Origin: Marsupella aquatica
Taxonomy: Eukaryota; Marchantiophyta
Direction of reading: 5' to 3'
NCBI GenBank assembly: GCA_973895155.1
Contig: OZ316892.1
Span: 7,316,001 to 7,380,000 of the forward strand
Length of the DNA stretch: 64,000 bases
How positions within the stretch are numbered: position 1 is the stretch's first letter; each line of letters begins with the position of its first letter. The translations under genes were made by a program, and so were the position numbers. Positions 1 through 11,699 of this stretch are shown here, piece after piece. Below the pieces are notes generated by a model. The model saw only the letters and a list, made by a program, of their open reading frames with translations, did not search any database and was not told where the DNA came from.

Positions 1-1413
1 TGTAAAAATCCTTTCATTTCTAGAATGAACAGGACCAGTTATCTTCCCGTCATTATTTAGACGTCTTGTTCTCTTCCTGATAAATCGTCGCACCTTCTGA
101 AGAAAGTCACCGTCTCCCTTGGCCAAACTAGATGATACTCCAGCCTTATGCGATTCCTCTGTTTCATTCAGTGTGTCAATCACGCCCTCACTTCTCATAC
201 CATAGTTACCTTCCCTGTCAACATCGCTCTCATCGGAGCTGAAATCATCTTCTCGTTCCGGGGCCTGATCCCTTCCGACTGAGACGACATTATCTTTCTC
301 CGTAGATGCATTTCGCATCGACGGATTCCTTCCTTCGGTTAAAGCTAGATGATTCTCAACATTTTCCATTGGAAACCATCCACAACAGACAAGATCCTCC
401 GTGGGTTGTGATTCAATAATTTGCTGTCTCTGAAGACCTGACAGCCCCAATCCGTGAATCCCAGTTCCACTTCTAACCATTTCCTCCACAGTAAAATAGT
501 TTCTCGCGTCCTTGACAGCATCTGCCAAAGCCGAAAACCCCACATTGGTTGGACCAGACCCCAAATCCGTGCCATTTCCCTCGTGAAGGTCGGAATCCCT
601 CAGGACACTAGAAAAGTCTTTCGCCAGTGGAATCGATTCCACAGGAGCATTTAATAAGTTTTCTTTTTCCATACTCTGGCCAATTCTCACACCAACATAG
701 GGACCAGATGCTTCATTTCCAGATGGCTTGTCACCCACTTTGATGGATGTATCATCACCCATCCTGCCTTCCGCTACAGAAACATCAGCTTGAGACTCCA
801 GGTCCTGATTGTTGCTCATCGCAGGGGCATCCTGACCACTCTGACTCTCACTTCCATTCCCATAATTCTTATGGATTTCTGACACAAACAATCCTTGTTC
901 ATTTTCAAAAACTACTTCTGACAAGATTCGTGCTTGTCCAAAATCTGCTATCTTGAGAGTCCTATCTTCAGCGATCAAAAGGTTATTTGGCTTCAAATCC
1001 CTGTGAAGTATTGAAGCAGCACGACATGCAGCCAACCCTCGTAAAATCTGGATCATCCACCCTTTCACTTCTGCATCCGAAAGCCCTCCTTTGCCAGCTC
1101 GAATCACTTCAGAAAGGTTATGGGGAAGGTATTCAAGAACCAGCACCATGTTACTCCCTTGCGCAAAGTATTCGTGCAGCTTGACAACATTGGGATGGTC
1201 CAAGAGGAGGAGGGCTTTTAGTTCCCGTTCCGAACTGTCAAAGTCGTGAATTTCTTTAAGGGCAACAATGAGGTTGTCTTCCCGTCTTCTTGCCCTGTGC
1301 ACTTCCCCAAAGGTGCCTTCTCCAATCCTTTCTAAAATTTCATACCGAGATACAATTTCCCTGTTCCCATGCAAGCTCCAGGCGTTGGTAAAGGGCCAGT
1401 CTTCAGAAGCCAT
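1..1413 (-). CDS. CDKF: Cyclin-dependent kinase F (CDK-activating kinase), 5' part
   Basis: The reading frame is open from an ATG at 1413 down to base 1 (471 codons) and continues beyond the window. Seen: a glycine loop GEGTFGEV at residues 31-38, the lysine in VALKE (K53), the catalytic loop HRDLKPNN (137-144) and DFGQAR (157-162). There is no PSTAIRE helix, and DFGQAR followed by a long insertion is characteristic of plant CDKF. In Arabidopsis CDKF;1 phosphorylates the T-loops of CDKs and of CDKD in the nucleus. After residue 162 comes more than 300 residues of acidic, Ser/Asn-rich sequence with no GTRWYRPPE-type motif, so the insertion between DFG and the T-loop is unusually long and the C-lobe lies outside the window. 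No earlier in-frame ATG occurs before the upstream stops near 1495. There are no introns in the visible part. Family assignment is firm; the length of the insertion is direct observation. Confidence 0.93.
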   Translation of the reverse strand, partial: MASEDWPFTNAWSLHGNREIVSRYEILERIGEGTFGEVHRARRREDNLIVALKEIHDFDSSERELKALLLLDHPNVVKLHEYFAQGSNMVLVLEYLPHNLSEVIRAGKGGLSDAEVKGWMIQILRGLAACRAASILHRDLKPNNLLIAEDRTLKIADFGQARILSEVVFENEQGLFVSEIHKNYGNGSESQSGQDAPAMSNNQDLESQADVSVAEGRMGDDTSIKVGDKPSGNEASGPYVGVRIGQSMEKENLLNAPVESIPLAKDFSSVLRDSDLHEGNGTDLGSGPTNVGFSALADAVKDARNYFTVEEMVRSGTGIHGLGLSGLQRQQIIESQPTEDLVCCGWFPMENVENHLALTEGRNPSMRNASTEKDNVVSVGRDQAPEREDDFSSDESDVDREGNYGMRSEGVIDTLNETEESHKAGVSSSLAKGDGDFLQKVRRFIRKRTRRLNNDGKITGPVHSRNERIFT

Positions 1414-4400
1414 GTCTCGTGGCTTTTGTGAGGTTCCTTTGAAGGTGTTGCTCCTTTTCAGGGCTACCTTTTGTGACCCTAAATTTCGGCCCCTTTATCA
1501 CTGAAGCTACTATTGAGCCTGTTTACTTTCTGTTGAGATAGGTCGCGAGCTACAAGCTTGAAGCTATCCGCGAGTGTCGCAATGATTACTTTTTCTTCAC
1601 ACTAAATAATCCCCATCAATGATATCCAAAAACCACTCCATCCATCCATTTCCCCTCCAGGCTTGTATCCCTGTTCTCGAAGACTTCGGTCCCAGTACAC
1701 GGAGTACAAACTCCTGTGTGCTTAATCTAGACAGGTAAAAGGGACGAAAAGTTAACAAATTGCGATAGACCAATAAACATGAGCGACAAGAAGTAGGAGA
1801 TTAGGAATGAATGATACAAAGGACTCGAAACAAACCAGAGATAGCATCGACAGAACAATGAACACAGGAGATTAGAGATATGAACAAAACACCCAGCAGA
1901 AAGAAGGGACTAAGAAAACCCTCAAAACACATGAGCGAAGTACAAATTGATCGAGCACAACGGAAGAATAAGCAGGCACATCCAGCACACGTCCAGCACA
2001 GGCGAACTGATGGATTATCAGATATTCACTTCCCTGACAGCAAACCAGGGGCGCAAAACGAAATTGCATCTACTCCATGCAGGAGTATCCTGAGAGGATG
2101 ACTGAAGCTTGTCAACGGCAGAAGAAAAGGAACAAGCTCAGGAGCAAGAGGAAATACAAACTCTTGAAGCCAGAGACAGACAAGCGCCTAAATTGATCAA
2201 ATCCGGCTATGAGGCACTCATAGTCGCCGTCGTCAACCGCAGTATATGATGCACATCTGTCATGACCTTCCACCTTGCCATTCTGCTGTCTTTGTTTGCA
2301 GTAGCAATTAACAGGGGCGATTCAAGGGATCTTGCAGTAGAAATACGGGGATCTACCGCCTAAATTTAGTCGCCACACAAGAGACTTTGGTGCTTCGGCC
2401 TTCTCGGTTTTTAAAACTCCGGCGTGTTCGTCACTAGAAACCCGGTAATAGCGATTCAGGTCCGACCCTACAACCGAATATATACATTTGCTGACCAAAG
2501 ACTGGTATTCAGAATGATGATCTGTTGACGGTTGGTCGCAGAGAAGGAGTCCACATACCTAAGCCCAAACAAGAGATTCACAATCAACCCACCTGATAGT
2601 GAATGTCCTGGGTATTCAGAAATCGCGCCAGACTCTTGAGTTCAAGATATGCACGACCTTAAACTATATTTTGGACGCGGGGAAGATCTTTGCAATCGAA
2701 ACATCATTGAGAAGCTAGTCACTGTATCCTAGTGCTGACACTCTTGACACAGTGACATGCACACCTGCAAACGCATGAGATTCAGAATGAAGCAATCACG
2801 AGTGGTTGAAAGCGTTTCGAAACGAGGTTGTATTCACTAGAGGAAGAGATTTGACAGCGAACATTCAGCTGTCAACATATCGAATGGCAACTTCTGAACA
2901 GCGAGGCATACGATCCAGATCATCCATGTCCGCACTAAGAAAATCGACCTCTACTTGACTACATTTCCATTGAGATTCTTTAAAAACACAAATCCCTCTA
3001 TACAGCTACAAAGCAAAAGGGATACTGTAAGTTGAATCAAGGGAAGGGAAACGTTGAGAGTCGTGCCTTCTCGAGCAATTTAGAGACGTGCGCAGCGAAT
3101 ACTCTGAATAAACAGATGCTGGTAAAGTAGGCCAAAAAATATCAAACCGGCCAACGATGCTAGAGAATAATACAGGTAATACGGAAGAATCATGGCTGTG
3201 AACACGCTCGGATTTGTCTTCCCAGCCACAATTGTGCGACCAACGGCTTGAATACTCTGAATGCAGAGGTGCTACTAGTATCGGTACGTAATCCAACGGG
3301 GTCCTCAAACTATGTGGTAGGTTTGGCATATAAACGAAATCCAATCAATCAATATCCTCAAAATGACAACCCTAGAGGAGAGCCTCAAGCTCGAGTATGA
3401 GCGAAAACTCAACTTGCAGCCACCCTGTGGGCAGGCCTCATTTACAACCTCCCGTACAGAATCCACTGCGAGCAACCTATATTGCGTCTCCAACCAACCG
3501 ACTCCGAAAAAACTCTACCGACTATCTTTTAGCTAAACGGAAGAAAGGAATCAAACAGAATGTCAACGATGAGGATAGACACACTCTTGAAGAGCCACGA
3601 ATACACAGAATTCGCCAAAGCTTCGGTAAACAAAATCTAGCACACGTTCAGCTTGTCTAGATCGACGACAACGTTGACAATTCGACACCCTGCCCGCCTC
3701 TTGGGAAATAATCTAGATCTAACCCCTTGGTAGCTTTCCCATTCTCTCTCGTGTATGTCCATCTGCATGGCTCCAATTTAGGTCTAATCCTTACCTGAGG
3801 CGAATTCTCATTCTTTCTCGACATAAGTAAGCGACACAAAGACCAAAAAGCGAAAATTATTGACCAATCACCGTGAATTTTCACTCCCTCGACCTGGACG
3901 ACGGTTCTCTTCGCTCCCAAGAATCACTTCATGAAAAAAATTCTTCTGTAGGCCAGAAGGAAGGATCGATTCCGGAAACTACTCACCCCATCTCGATCGA
4001 TATGTCTCGCTTCCTCATCAAGCCCGAAAAGAATCCTTCCCTGCACGGTGGCCGTCGGCGATCGAGTAATCACCCACAAGCTTCCGGCAACAGCATTACT
4101 ATCTCGTGAAATCACACCACGACCTTGGCAAACCCCAATCGCTGCTGCTGCTGCAGCCGCCACCACCATCCTACTCGACATGACACCCAGAAATCGATCT
4201 CGGCCCTCTTCGCTTCACAGATTTCTCCTCCGAACGCCGAAACAACTCCTGCGATCTCTCGGTGAGAAGATCGGTTTCTCTCAGCCTCCTCTTGCCCAAA
4301 AAACTCCCCTCCTGTTCTGCTGCTCGAGCGGACTACAATGAATTTCTTCCTTCAGGATCGATCTCATACCCTACTGCTCCACCTTCCATTCCTTCATTTC

Positions 4401-4440
4401 ACTCCCTTGCCCTTCCCAAACACTCACCTATGGTATGACC
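1414..4440. other. Upstream region of the CDKF gene, mostly unassigned
   Basis: About 3 kb with short overlapping open frames on both strands and no recognisable protein. It must contain the promoter and leader of the kinase gene, but I see no convincing TATA box close to 1413. The only candidate coding segment is at 3987-4181 on the minus strand (separate entry). Confidence 0.5.
3987..4181 (-). CDS. Possible first coding exon, unknown protein
   Basis: An ATG at 4181 opens a 65-codon frame with an alanine run (residues 8-14) and a basic, serine-containing N-terminus that would suit an organelle targeting peptide. The frame meets a consensus splice donor GTGAGT at 3986-3981 exactly at a codon boundary. 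I do not recognise the protein and could not place the following exon between here and the kinase gene. The alanine run also lies in open frames on the other strand, so chance is a real alternative. Confidence 0.22.
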
Positions 4441-5140
4441 TTTTTTGGGTTGGTTGAAGCCTGTTGCACCAGAGAGGTATTTGCTTTATCAACCCCCAAA
4501 ATGAAACTTGTTACTTGATAGACCCCAAATGAAACTTGTTCTCGTTACTTGATAGACCCCAAATGAAACTTGTTTCTTGATAGACCACTGAGGTCTATCA
4601 ATGGTCCAGATTGGGGAAAACTATGGAGGGTCCATAGTTGATTAAGCAAACTTTTTCCATAAGGGGGTCTACTAAGCATATCTCACTGTTCCAGAAGGGG
4701 GTCTACTAAGCATATCTCTCGGTACCATAGGTTTGGGGCAGCCTGTTTTTTTAATTCTTTTTTGCCTCCAGAAAACAAACCAATTGAAATTCATTCAAAT
4801 AGCCAGCTTACCACAAAACCACCAAAGGGGGTCTGCACCCTTTGGCAGCCTATTTTCTAGGTGCCAATTTTTGCCAAATTCCACCTCCAGCAAAAGTGTT
4901 TGCAGGTTTTGGCAAAATTTCCCTCCATTCTCTGTACATCACTAGGGGCGGAGCCCCCAAACAGCCCCGTAAACGCCAATTGCTGAGTGGAGGTCTGATT
5001 TTAAAGAATAGAGTCTCCAGCGGTGGCACCAACTTTTTTTTTTTTTAAATGCCAATACTTTTTGCAACTCCCTGCCGCTACTTTTGCGGGGGGAGGAGAT
5101 CACTGTTTGAAGCCCCTCCTGCCAGCCCCCAAAGTAGTCA
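4440..5140. repeat. Hairpin and short-repeat tract, probable decayed transposon
   Basis: Seen here: about three copies of a unit containing 'acttgatagaccccaaatga' (4500-4570), a perfect 10-bp inverted repeat (4577-4586 with 4592-4601), a 9-bp inverted repeat around 4619-4639, two copies of 'gggggtctactaagcatatc' (about 4663 and 4696), and a poly-T run near 5040. No protein is encoded. The class of element is not recognised. Confidence 0.4.
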
Positions 5141-6668
5141 ACGTCAATAATAGGTGTGGCACTCACGGTGTGCATGTTTTAGACTTTTCACGCCAGAATA
5201 TGAACTTTTTCTTGCTTGGACTGTCGATGAACAGTTCTCGTGGGCCAGGATATATTGTGCAAAGCTGACATTGCACACGGGGACTCCATTGAGATTGTGT
5301 GTTTGTTGCTCTGAAGATGGCAGCAAGTAGTAAGAAAAATTATGGTCCTGAACAGCTCAAACAACTATGCTACAGTGTACTCCATGTCCCCCAAGATCCT
5401 TGAATGTGTAGGTGCAAGGTAGAGGGCCGAGCGATTTTGGGACCAGGTGACTAACTATTACAAGAAGCACAAATAGAAGGGAGCCAAGTTAAGAGGCCAA
5501 AAATCACTGGAAGGGAAGTGGTCTGACATTAAACGTACATGATGTCTCAAAGTTCACAGGATGCTTTCAACAGGTAGAGGACCTTCAAAGTTTGGGGACA
5601 AATGTTGTTGACAAAGTGGTGCGGGCAAAATAATTGTTCAAGCAAAACCATCCGAAAGTGAAATCTTTCTCGTGTGATTCTTGCTTCTGGATTTTGAAAG
5701 TTTGTCCAAGGTGGGGGAATCCAACAAACGATATGGTCATACTTGTCCAGTGTCTCGGGATATGAATTATTCCCAACATATAGAATCTTCATTTCAAATA
5801 TCCATTAGAAAGTTTTTAATGGATATGATTAATTGTTTACCTCTAAATCATCTCACATGCACAAAGCTTATTTACAAAATAAATATTCACAAAGTGATAC
5901 ACTTCTATTACAAAAGATTCATGAATGAATGAATTAATTATTTATCATACTCAGGTATTAATTATTCAACAAACTCAGGTAACAATACTTCTAAAATTGT
6001 GTCTTCCACTATGCTTGAATTGACCACTCTACAAATCTATAGGACTTTATTTCAGGCTCAAATGACATGAGCTATGAAGCTTGTGAATGCCATACCAACC
6101 AAAATGCACAGTCATTTGGACTATTCTATAAAGTAAAATTAATTAAGAGATGGCTTGAGAAGACAATGAGGGTTTTGTACCTCATAGGAGATAACTCAAT
6201 GTATATTTTGAGATATTACGTGCAATACTATCGACTAATATGAATACTCATATTTTATAATAATGTTTTTTCCAATACCAGTTATTTAATTTTATTTTGT
6301 AAAACATATGTATTAGAGAATATTCTGACTAGAAATCTTATCTTATAATACCTTATTTTACCCTCGGGGGTCTCACTACATGGGGACCTCCCCATCACCT
6401 GCGACGTTTTTAGGCCTTGGACCCCCTAAAATGTAAGAAACAAATTTTATTTTTTAACCCCTATAAAGTTGGAATATTCTTGGAATATTCCAAAAATTGG
6501 ATTAAAAAGGCCCTAATGTTCTTATAAGTCTCAAAATTGAATTTAAAAGACCCTATTGTTCTTCTACAAAAATTCTTAAGTCTTCCCTTACAACCAATAA
6601 AATGACCCTATCCTTCGTCGCACGTGATATGCCATTTTTGTGGAAGTGAAACCCCCGAGATTTTACCT
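5141..6668. other. AT-rich intergenic sequence
   Basis: No supported gene. From about 5800 the sequence is strongly AT-rich. It ends at the 9-bp target duplication of the Mutator-like element (6660-6668). Confidence 0.5.
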
Positions 6669-7089
6669 CAGGACAATACTTGATGGGGCCCCTCTAATGA
6701 AAGATATTCCTGACTAGCCCCCAATTTTTCAAATATACTTAATGGGGCCCCTTGTCCCTGCAACCCTTTCTCTCGACCTGTCATACTTAGTTTTTCCATT
6801 TTTTAATTGTAATGCAACCCTTTCTCTCGACCTGTCATACTTAGTTTTTCCATTTTCTAATTGTAATGTACTATACTTTATAAGTCAGTCCACAAGATGT
6901 ACTGTCTAGAAGCAATTCAATGTACTTTTTTTGGAAATACTTATAGAATTTATGTACTAAGTATTTAACACGTCTTACTCACATATTCGTTGCCCATATT
7001 CACTTGTTTCATGTTTTGAAATATTTCTACAAGGGAAGTAGTCCTTAAGGCACATACATTTTGCTCTTTTTGGTTCTTTCTCTCAATTG
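6669..7089 (+). repeat. Left terminal inverted repeat of the MULE
   Basis: About 420 bp, inverted relative to 8294-8656. It is longer than its partner mainly because of the internal 54-bp duplication at about 6759-6866. Confidence 0.88.
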
Positions 7090-7090
7090 T

Positions 7091-7201
7091 TTGGAATTAT
7101 TCATAACTGAAAGTATTTCTCCAAAGCTTGGAATTATTCATAACTGAAAGCATTTCTCCAAAGCTTGGAATTATTCATAACTGAAAGCATTTCTCCAAAG
7201 C
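7091..7201. repeat. 37-bp tandem repeat, three units
   Basis: Units start at 7091, 7128 and 7165, each beginning ttggaattattcataactga. They are nearly identical and directly adjoin the inner end of the left MULE arm. Confidence 0.95.
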
Positions 7202-8071
7202 ATAGTTTCACCTGAACTTTAGGAAGGTGAACCAATGGATTTGGGTGCTATCCGGGTGGTGACATTTTGTATAACTTGTTTTTTGCAACTCATGTGGTAC
7301 TTAGACAATTCTTTGATACTATTTTTCCAAAACATGTTTGGAAATATTCACCTTAGACGGGAGCATTTCCTTGGTGTCAATTTTGTGATTTTTTAAAGAT
7401 GTGAGCACCTAGGTAGAGTATATCAGGCAATTTATGCAATGTCACAAACAACAATTTTATTCTTTAGTTTAGTACACAAGGCATTGATTGAATTCAGAAG
7501 GCATCAATTGAATTCATAAAAATGAGCATATAGAATGCCCATAGTAACAAGTGTTAAAGCTTTTAGATGACCTTATAATTTTGAGCTCAATGTTGGTGCA
7601 ACAACTACAAAATTACCTATCAAAATCATATCGCAATCAAAAAATCATATCGCAATTCACATCTCTATGCTTACTCAAAGTGACACCAAAGTCTGCAAAG
7701 TTCAATTTTTGTAAGAGTATGTCAATTACGACTTTGTCTGTGTTTCATTTGTCAGGTTTGATTGAAGGATTTGCAACAACTTGTGAAGTCACATTTTTGC
7801 TTAGGGTTTACTGCAAATTTTGAGGTGACCTGCAGGGACTGATTGTTGCAATGTGATTTCACTGCACGAAAACTTTTCTTGAAGCAATGGACAACGGTAT
7901 GGATGCTCGGCCTGAGTGGGCATGGACAGTAGGCGAATTTGATGTGGATTTTGCAGTACCAGATGGGGATCGAAAAAATCTCACAGTAACTGAAAATCCC
8001 CAGGGGCGGTATCACTGCTGGAAAGGATTTGCCTTAACTTATCCCTTATATAAGTTAAGGGTACTCAGGAA

Positions 8072-8278
8072 TTGTCCAGTATATTCAAACGAGCATTTGT
8101 TTGTCCTTCTGCCACTCGAAATGCCTTGCAATACTCTCAACCATTGGTCTCCCTTGATGCTTGTCATACAAAAAATAGAAAATTTCCTGTGCAGCTATTT
8201 CTTGCAACAATGCAAGACGGAGACCAGAGGATTGTCATTCTTGCATATGGAGTGGCTCCTGTTGAGAATATACAATAG
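8072..8278 (+). pseudogene. MULE transposase fragment
   Basis: The frame through 8078-8278 encodes about 65 residues containing FKRAFVCPSATRNALQ and QPLVSLDACHTK, matching the stretch around the first catalytic Asp of MULE transposases (usual pattern FkrAFvc..., then rPvIsiDgtH). No good ATG begins the frame. An upstream open frame (7887-8070) lies in a different phase, suggesting a frameshift near 8060, and the rest of the DDE domain and the zinc knuckle are missing. It cannot make an active transposase. Confidence 0.75.
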
Positions 8279-8293
8279 TCTGTTGAGAATATA

Positions 8294-8656
8294 CAATTGA
8301 GAGAAAGAACCAAAAAGAGCAAAACTTACGTGCCTTTAAGGACTACTTCCCTTGTAGAAATATTTCAAAACATGAAACAAGTGAATATGGGCAGCGAATA
8401 TGTGAGTAAGTGCTAAATACTTAGTACTTAAATTCTAAAAGTATTTCCAAACAAAAGTACATTGAATTGCTTCTAGACAGTACATCTTGTGGACTGACTT
8501 ATAAAGTATAGTACATTACAATTAAAAAATGGAAAAACTAAGACAGGTCGAGAGAAAGGGTTGCAGGGACAAGGGGCCCCATTAAGTATATTTGAAAAGT
8601 TGGGGGCTCCTCAGGAATATCTTTCATTAGAGGGGCCCCATCAAGTATTTTCCTGT
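8294..8656 (-). repeat. Right terminal inverted repeat of the MULE
   Basis: About 363 bp, inverted copy of 6669-7089 without the 54-bp duplication. The target duplication attttacct follows at 8657-8665. Confidence 0.88.
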
Positions 8657-8689
8657 ATTTTACCTTCTAAGCTTTGAAAATTTGTTCTG

Positions 8690-10387
8690 ACCTAAGCCTT
8701 GCCTCAGTGACCTTAATTGTTCATACACCGGCCAGGCGCACCACTTCGGTCCTGTTCAGGGCGGTTTTCAGGTCTCAAGCTAGGGCAATCACTTTAGTTC
8801 GATCTTCACTCTCTCTTCATGATTGATTCGAGGAACCTGCACTATTGTTTGACGCAAACAGGTGCTATTTGTCATCGTTGCAACTCGTCAGTATACTCCT
8901 CAAGGTCTGCTGCAAGGTGTAAAGTCAACCACACCACCATTTAGGAGGACATTCTGGCTGCTGGCCGGAAGCTGATTGTGGTATTAAGTTAATTGTAATG
9001 CCGTCTGTAGCGCCGTCGATGCTTCAAGTAATTAAGTCTGCATCTGCTTCTTTAGCCAGCCCTCTTAGATGTGAACTCCATGCCCGACTCCATGATTTTT
9101 TAGGCTCTTCGTGATGTTTGCTAGGACAGTTGTCTTCTTGTTCACTAGAACTCAATTCCAAGGCAAATGACATCCCAATGAAATAGCAACGTAATCCTTC
9201 ATGATCAAGTTCCGACATAGGAAGAAGTTTGTACCTCATGGCACTCCGTCTTTGTTGACGAGCTAGACTTGGGACCTCAAAGATGTCACCTGATTGCCTT
9301 CGGATTCCTCTCCTCGTTCTCCTCTTGAGTCCTTAATATTACTCCCACTTTTATTGCTCCATGCGAGGGACTGCTTAACTTATTATGTGGGACTTGCACG
9401 ATCTTTCATGCTACAATCCCCTCGACTATACCCAACATGCTAGAGGCAAGTTCGGTGGGGAACAAGCCCTGCCTATCCGTCCCGACTGGATGCATGGTTC
9501 CCCTGCAACTGTCTCCGCTTAAGACTTCCCATAAAAAGCTTAACTTGTTCCGGTTTACTGTATGTTATCAGGTGAAGGGCCAAAATCAGGAAAAACTATG
9601 CTAGGAAATTGCCATCAGGTCTTGAAGTTGATGGTGGAGTTCTCTCCTTTTGCTACATAATTGGAAAGGAGAGGACCATCAATGTAGCAAAGATGATTGG
9701 CATTGTCAATTGAAGGTCAGTGACCTTGGCAGATATATTATATTGTCGTCTGCTAAATTGGAATATATGCTTTTACTAGCTGGACTTTGAGAAGCGGGTT
9801 GAGACGAACCAGTAATTCCAGCCAGGTACAACGAGAGGCAAGGATGAATGCAAACTAAAGTAGTTGCGAGAAATCACAAAGGGTTTATTCAGATCACTTC
9901 AGGACCAGACTACCAACTCAAGAACATATTCAGCAGACAACAGGTTTTATTTTTGGCGCGAAGTACATATATATTTACTTAACCGGAAGAGCTCCAGTGA
10001 ACTTGAAGCTAATCAAAGTCAAGTACAATGTTACAAAGAAGTTCAAACTCTATCCCATTCTAAACCACTCGATCAACAGGCCTCGAGACTTCCTGAAACT
10101 AGCCTCATATAACTTGCTTCAAGTTGTCCTAAGGCTTAGCGAGCGGATACAACGGGATCGGCTGAAGTTCCCACACCAACTGGTACATAGAACTCAGACT
10201 TTACGGGACTTATTGGTAAAATGCTGGATATAGAAGGCTTGACGCCAGTACGTGTGGAGCTGCTTCAATACAATGAATTCCTAACTGCTTCAAGGGCTTC
10301 TAAGCGCTAGTGTAAGGCCAACTTTCACCCGGCAACAGACTCCGGATCTGCCGGCGTTGTGACCTCACATACGTACCACTCGACAAT
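8690..10387. other. Non-coding downstream flank of germin-like gene 1
   Basis: About 1.7 kb downstream of the minus-strand germin gene. It contains only small open frames, shared in part with copy 2 at 18570-20250. An inverted repeat ctctccttt/aaaggagag near 9640-9675 is kept in both copies. I see no protein gene here. Confidence 0.5.
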
Positions 10388-11083
10388 TTAATATTTCGTA
10401 AGGGGTGCTGATATATTAGCCACCAGGGCCTCGGAGATGAGGAAGGATTTGGCAAGGAGTTCCGGATCAATCCCCGTACCAAAAAGCGCTTTTGGCATGT
10501 CCTGAATGCCCGGCTTCTGCGAGTTCAGCACGTTTATGGTCACAACTGGCTTCTTCCCCTTGTTGAGCTGAAAGTGCAGTAGACCCCTTGGAAATATGAA
10601 CGCCTCCCCAGCCTTCACGATCTTTGCGTACAGCTTGTTGGGAACTGTGGGATTGTCGCCGCTGGTGACGAAACCAGTGTAGACTTCTCCCTTTAAGCAA
10701 TACAGAATCTCGGTGGCCAAATGGTGTGTGTGAGGCAAAATGACTCCACCAGGTTCGATGTCCAGGCGAACCAAGGACAACCCCAGAGTGTTGAGGGCCG
10801 GCCACTCATCGACGAAAGCACGCGTCGCCGTTCCTTGCGTGGGCAAGCCAGTGAGGTTGGCAGCCCTTGCCAGTCCAGCGTAAGCGAAGTCCTCCGCTGT
10901 CGCTTGATCGGCAGCTCTACAAGAGTAGCCATTCACGGAAGGACCGGGAGTTTGCAAATCTGCGATGCAAAAATCTTGAAGTGGGTCTGGATCGGCTTTG
11001 GCACCCACAGGACCATTGTCGAACCATGCTGTTGCCAGAGCAACGATAACGATGAGCTCCTTGAAATGCACTGTCACTGCCAT
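10388..11083 (-). CDS. Germin-like protein 1
   Basis: 231 residues, single exon. Residues 1-30 form a signal peptide with likely cleavage after AKA, so the protein is secreted to the cell wall. Cys39 and Cys55 are the usual germin disulfide pair. Germin box 1 (GGVILPHTHHLATE) supplies metal ligands His118, His120 and Glu125. Box 2 (GEAFIFPRGLLHFQLN) supplies His170. Possible N-glycosylation sites are NLT (76) and NIS (223). The family consists of manganese cupins forming hexamers, with superoxide dismutase or oxalate oxidase activity in some members; substrate cannot be told from sequence. I chose the ATG at 11083 because it places the signal peptide at the terminus. The frame is open further upstream to an ATG at 11182. 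It is about 92% identical to the copy at 20254-20952. Confidence 0.95.
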   Translation of the reverse strand: MAVTVHFKELIVIVALATAWFDNGPVGAKADPDPLQDFCIADLQTPGPSVNGYSCRAADQATAEDFAYAGLARAANLTGLPTQGTATRAFVDEWPALNTLGLSLVRLDIEPGGVILPHTHHLATEILYCLKGEVYTGFVTSGDNPTVPNKLYAKIVKAGEAFIFPRGLLHFQLNKGKKPVVTINVLNSQKPGIQDMPKALFGTGIDPELLAKSFLISEALVANISAPLTKY

Positions 11084-11205
11084 GATTACGAATTGGATGG
11101 CCTTCGTAGCTAGTGCTGCCAACGTCGGAGTAACAATGTAGAGGAGCGATCGAACGTCTCGCAAATCCAAATGTGAATACATACTATCTGCAGCGACACG
11201 CGCGG

Positions 11206-11213
11206 TATTTAAA
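11206..11213 (-). promoter_or_regulatory. Likely TATA box of germin-like gene 1
   Basis: TTTAAATA on the minus strand, about 125 bp upstream of the ATG at 11083. The same octamer stands in the equivalent place in copy 2 (21075-21082). Confidence 0.5.
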
Positions 11214-11699
11214 CTCAGGGCCTAAACACTATCTCGACTAACTAAGGTCTACTTAAATCGTGAACTTTTTTTTGTTCTTTTGTATTTCTTCTCGAGAAGA
11301 ACGTGACCTCGCTCTTGATCAGGAACACCTGTTGGCTCAGTCAAAGTCAACTTGGCTCAGTCTTTTGACTTGACTTTGAGTCTTTGAATTTGCTGAAATT
11401 TCGACGAGGTTTCTGGTAGAGCCGTCCGAAGGTAGCACCTCACTACCCTATCCTGAAAAGCATGGATAAGATTTGTACACGATAGAGGGTTTCTCCTTTG
11501 CTCTTGGCGGCTGGGGCCTGGGGGGTGGGGGGCAGTGTTTTTGTTAGTGGCAAAAACCTCGCTAGATTACACCTCCCCAATAATCGTTTAGCTACTTTTT
11601 TGCTAAAGTCACTTTTTGCTAAAGTCACTTTTTGCTAAAATTCACTACTTTTTGGCTGTATCATTAGCCGGTGTTCCAACTAACCCAGGTCCAGTTAGC

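Larger units (their letters stand above)
6669..8656 (+). mobile_element. Mutator-like element (MULE) with long terminal inverted repeats
   Basis: The outer arms 6669-7089 and 8294-8656 are inverted copies of each other, roughly 90% identical by eye and starting with caggA(c/a)aatacttgatgg. The 9-bp sequence attttacct stands directly outside both ends (6660-6668 and 8657-8665), which is the target duplication length of Mutator elements. The interior carries transposase remains (8078-8278). The left arm has a 54-bp tandem duplication (about 6759-6866) absent from the right arm, and three 37-bp tandem copies follow the left arm (7091-7201). The interior is short and broken, so the copy is non-autonomous. 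Orientation follows the transposase remnant. Confidence 0.88.

Noticed and set aside
10721-11113. Open frames on the plus strand across the germin genes (also 20590-20982)
   Set aside because: Antisense shadows of the germin coding sequences; they appear in both copies only because the genes are alike.
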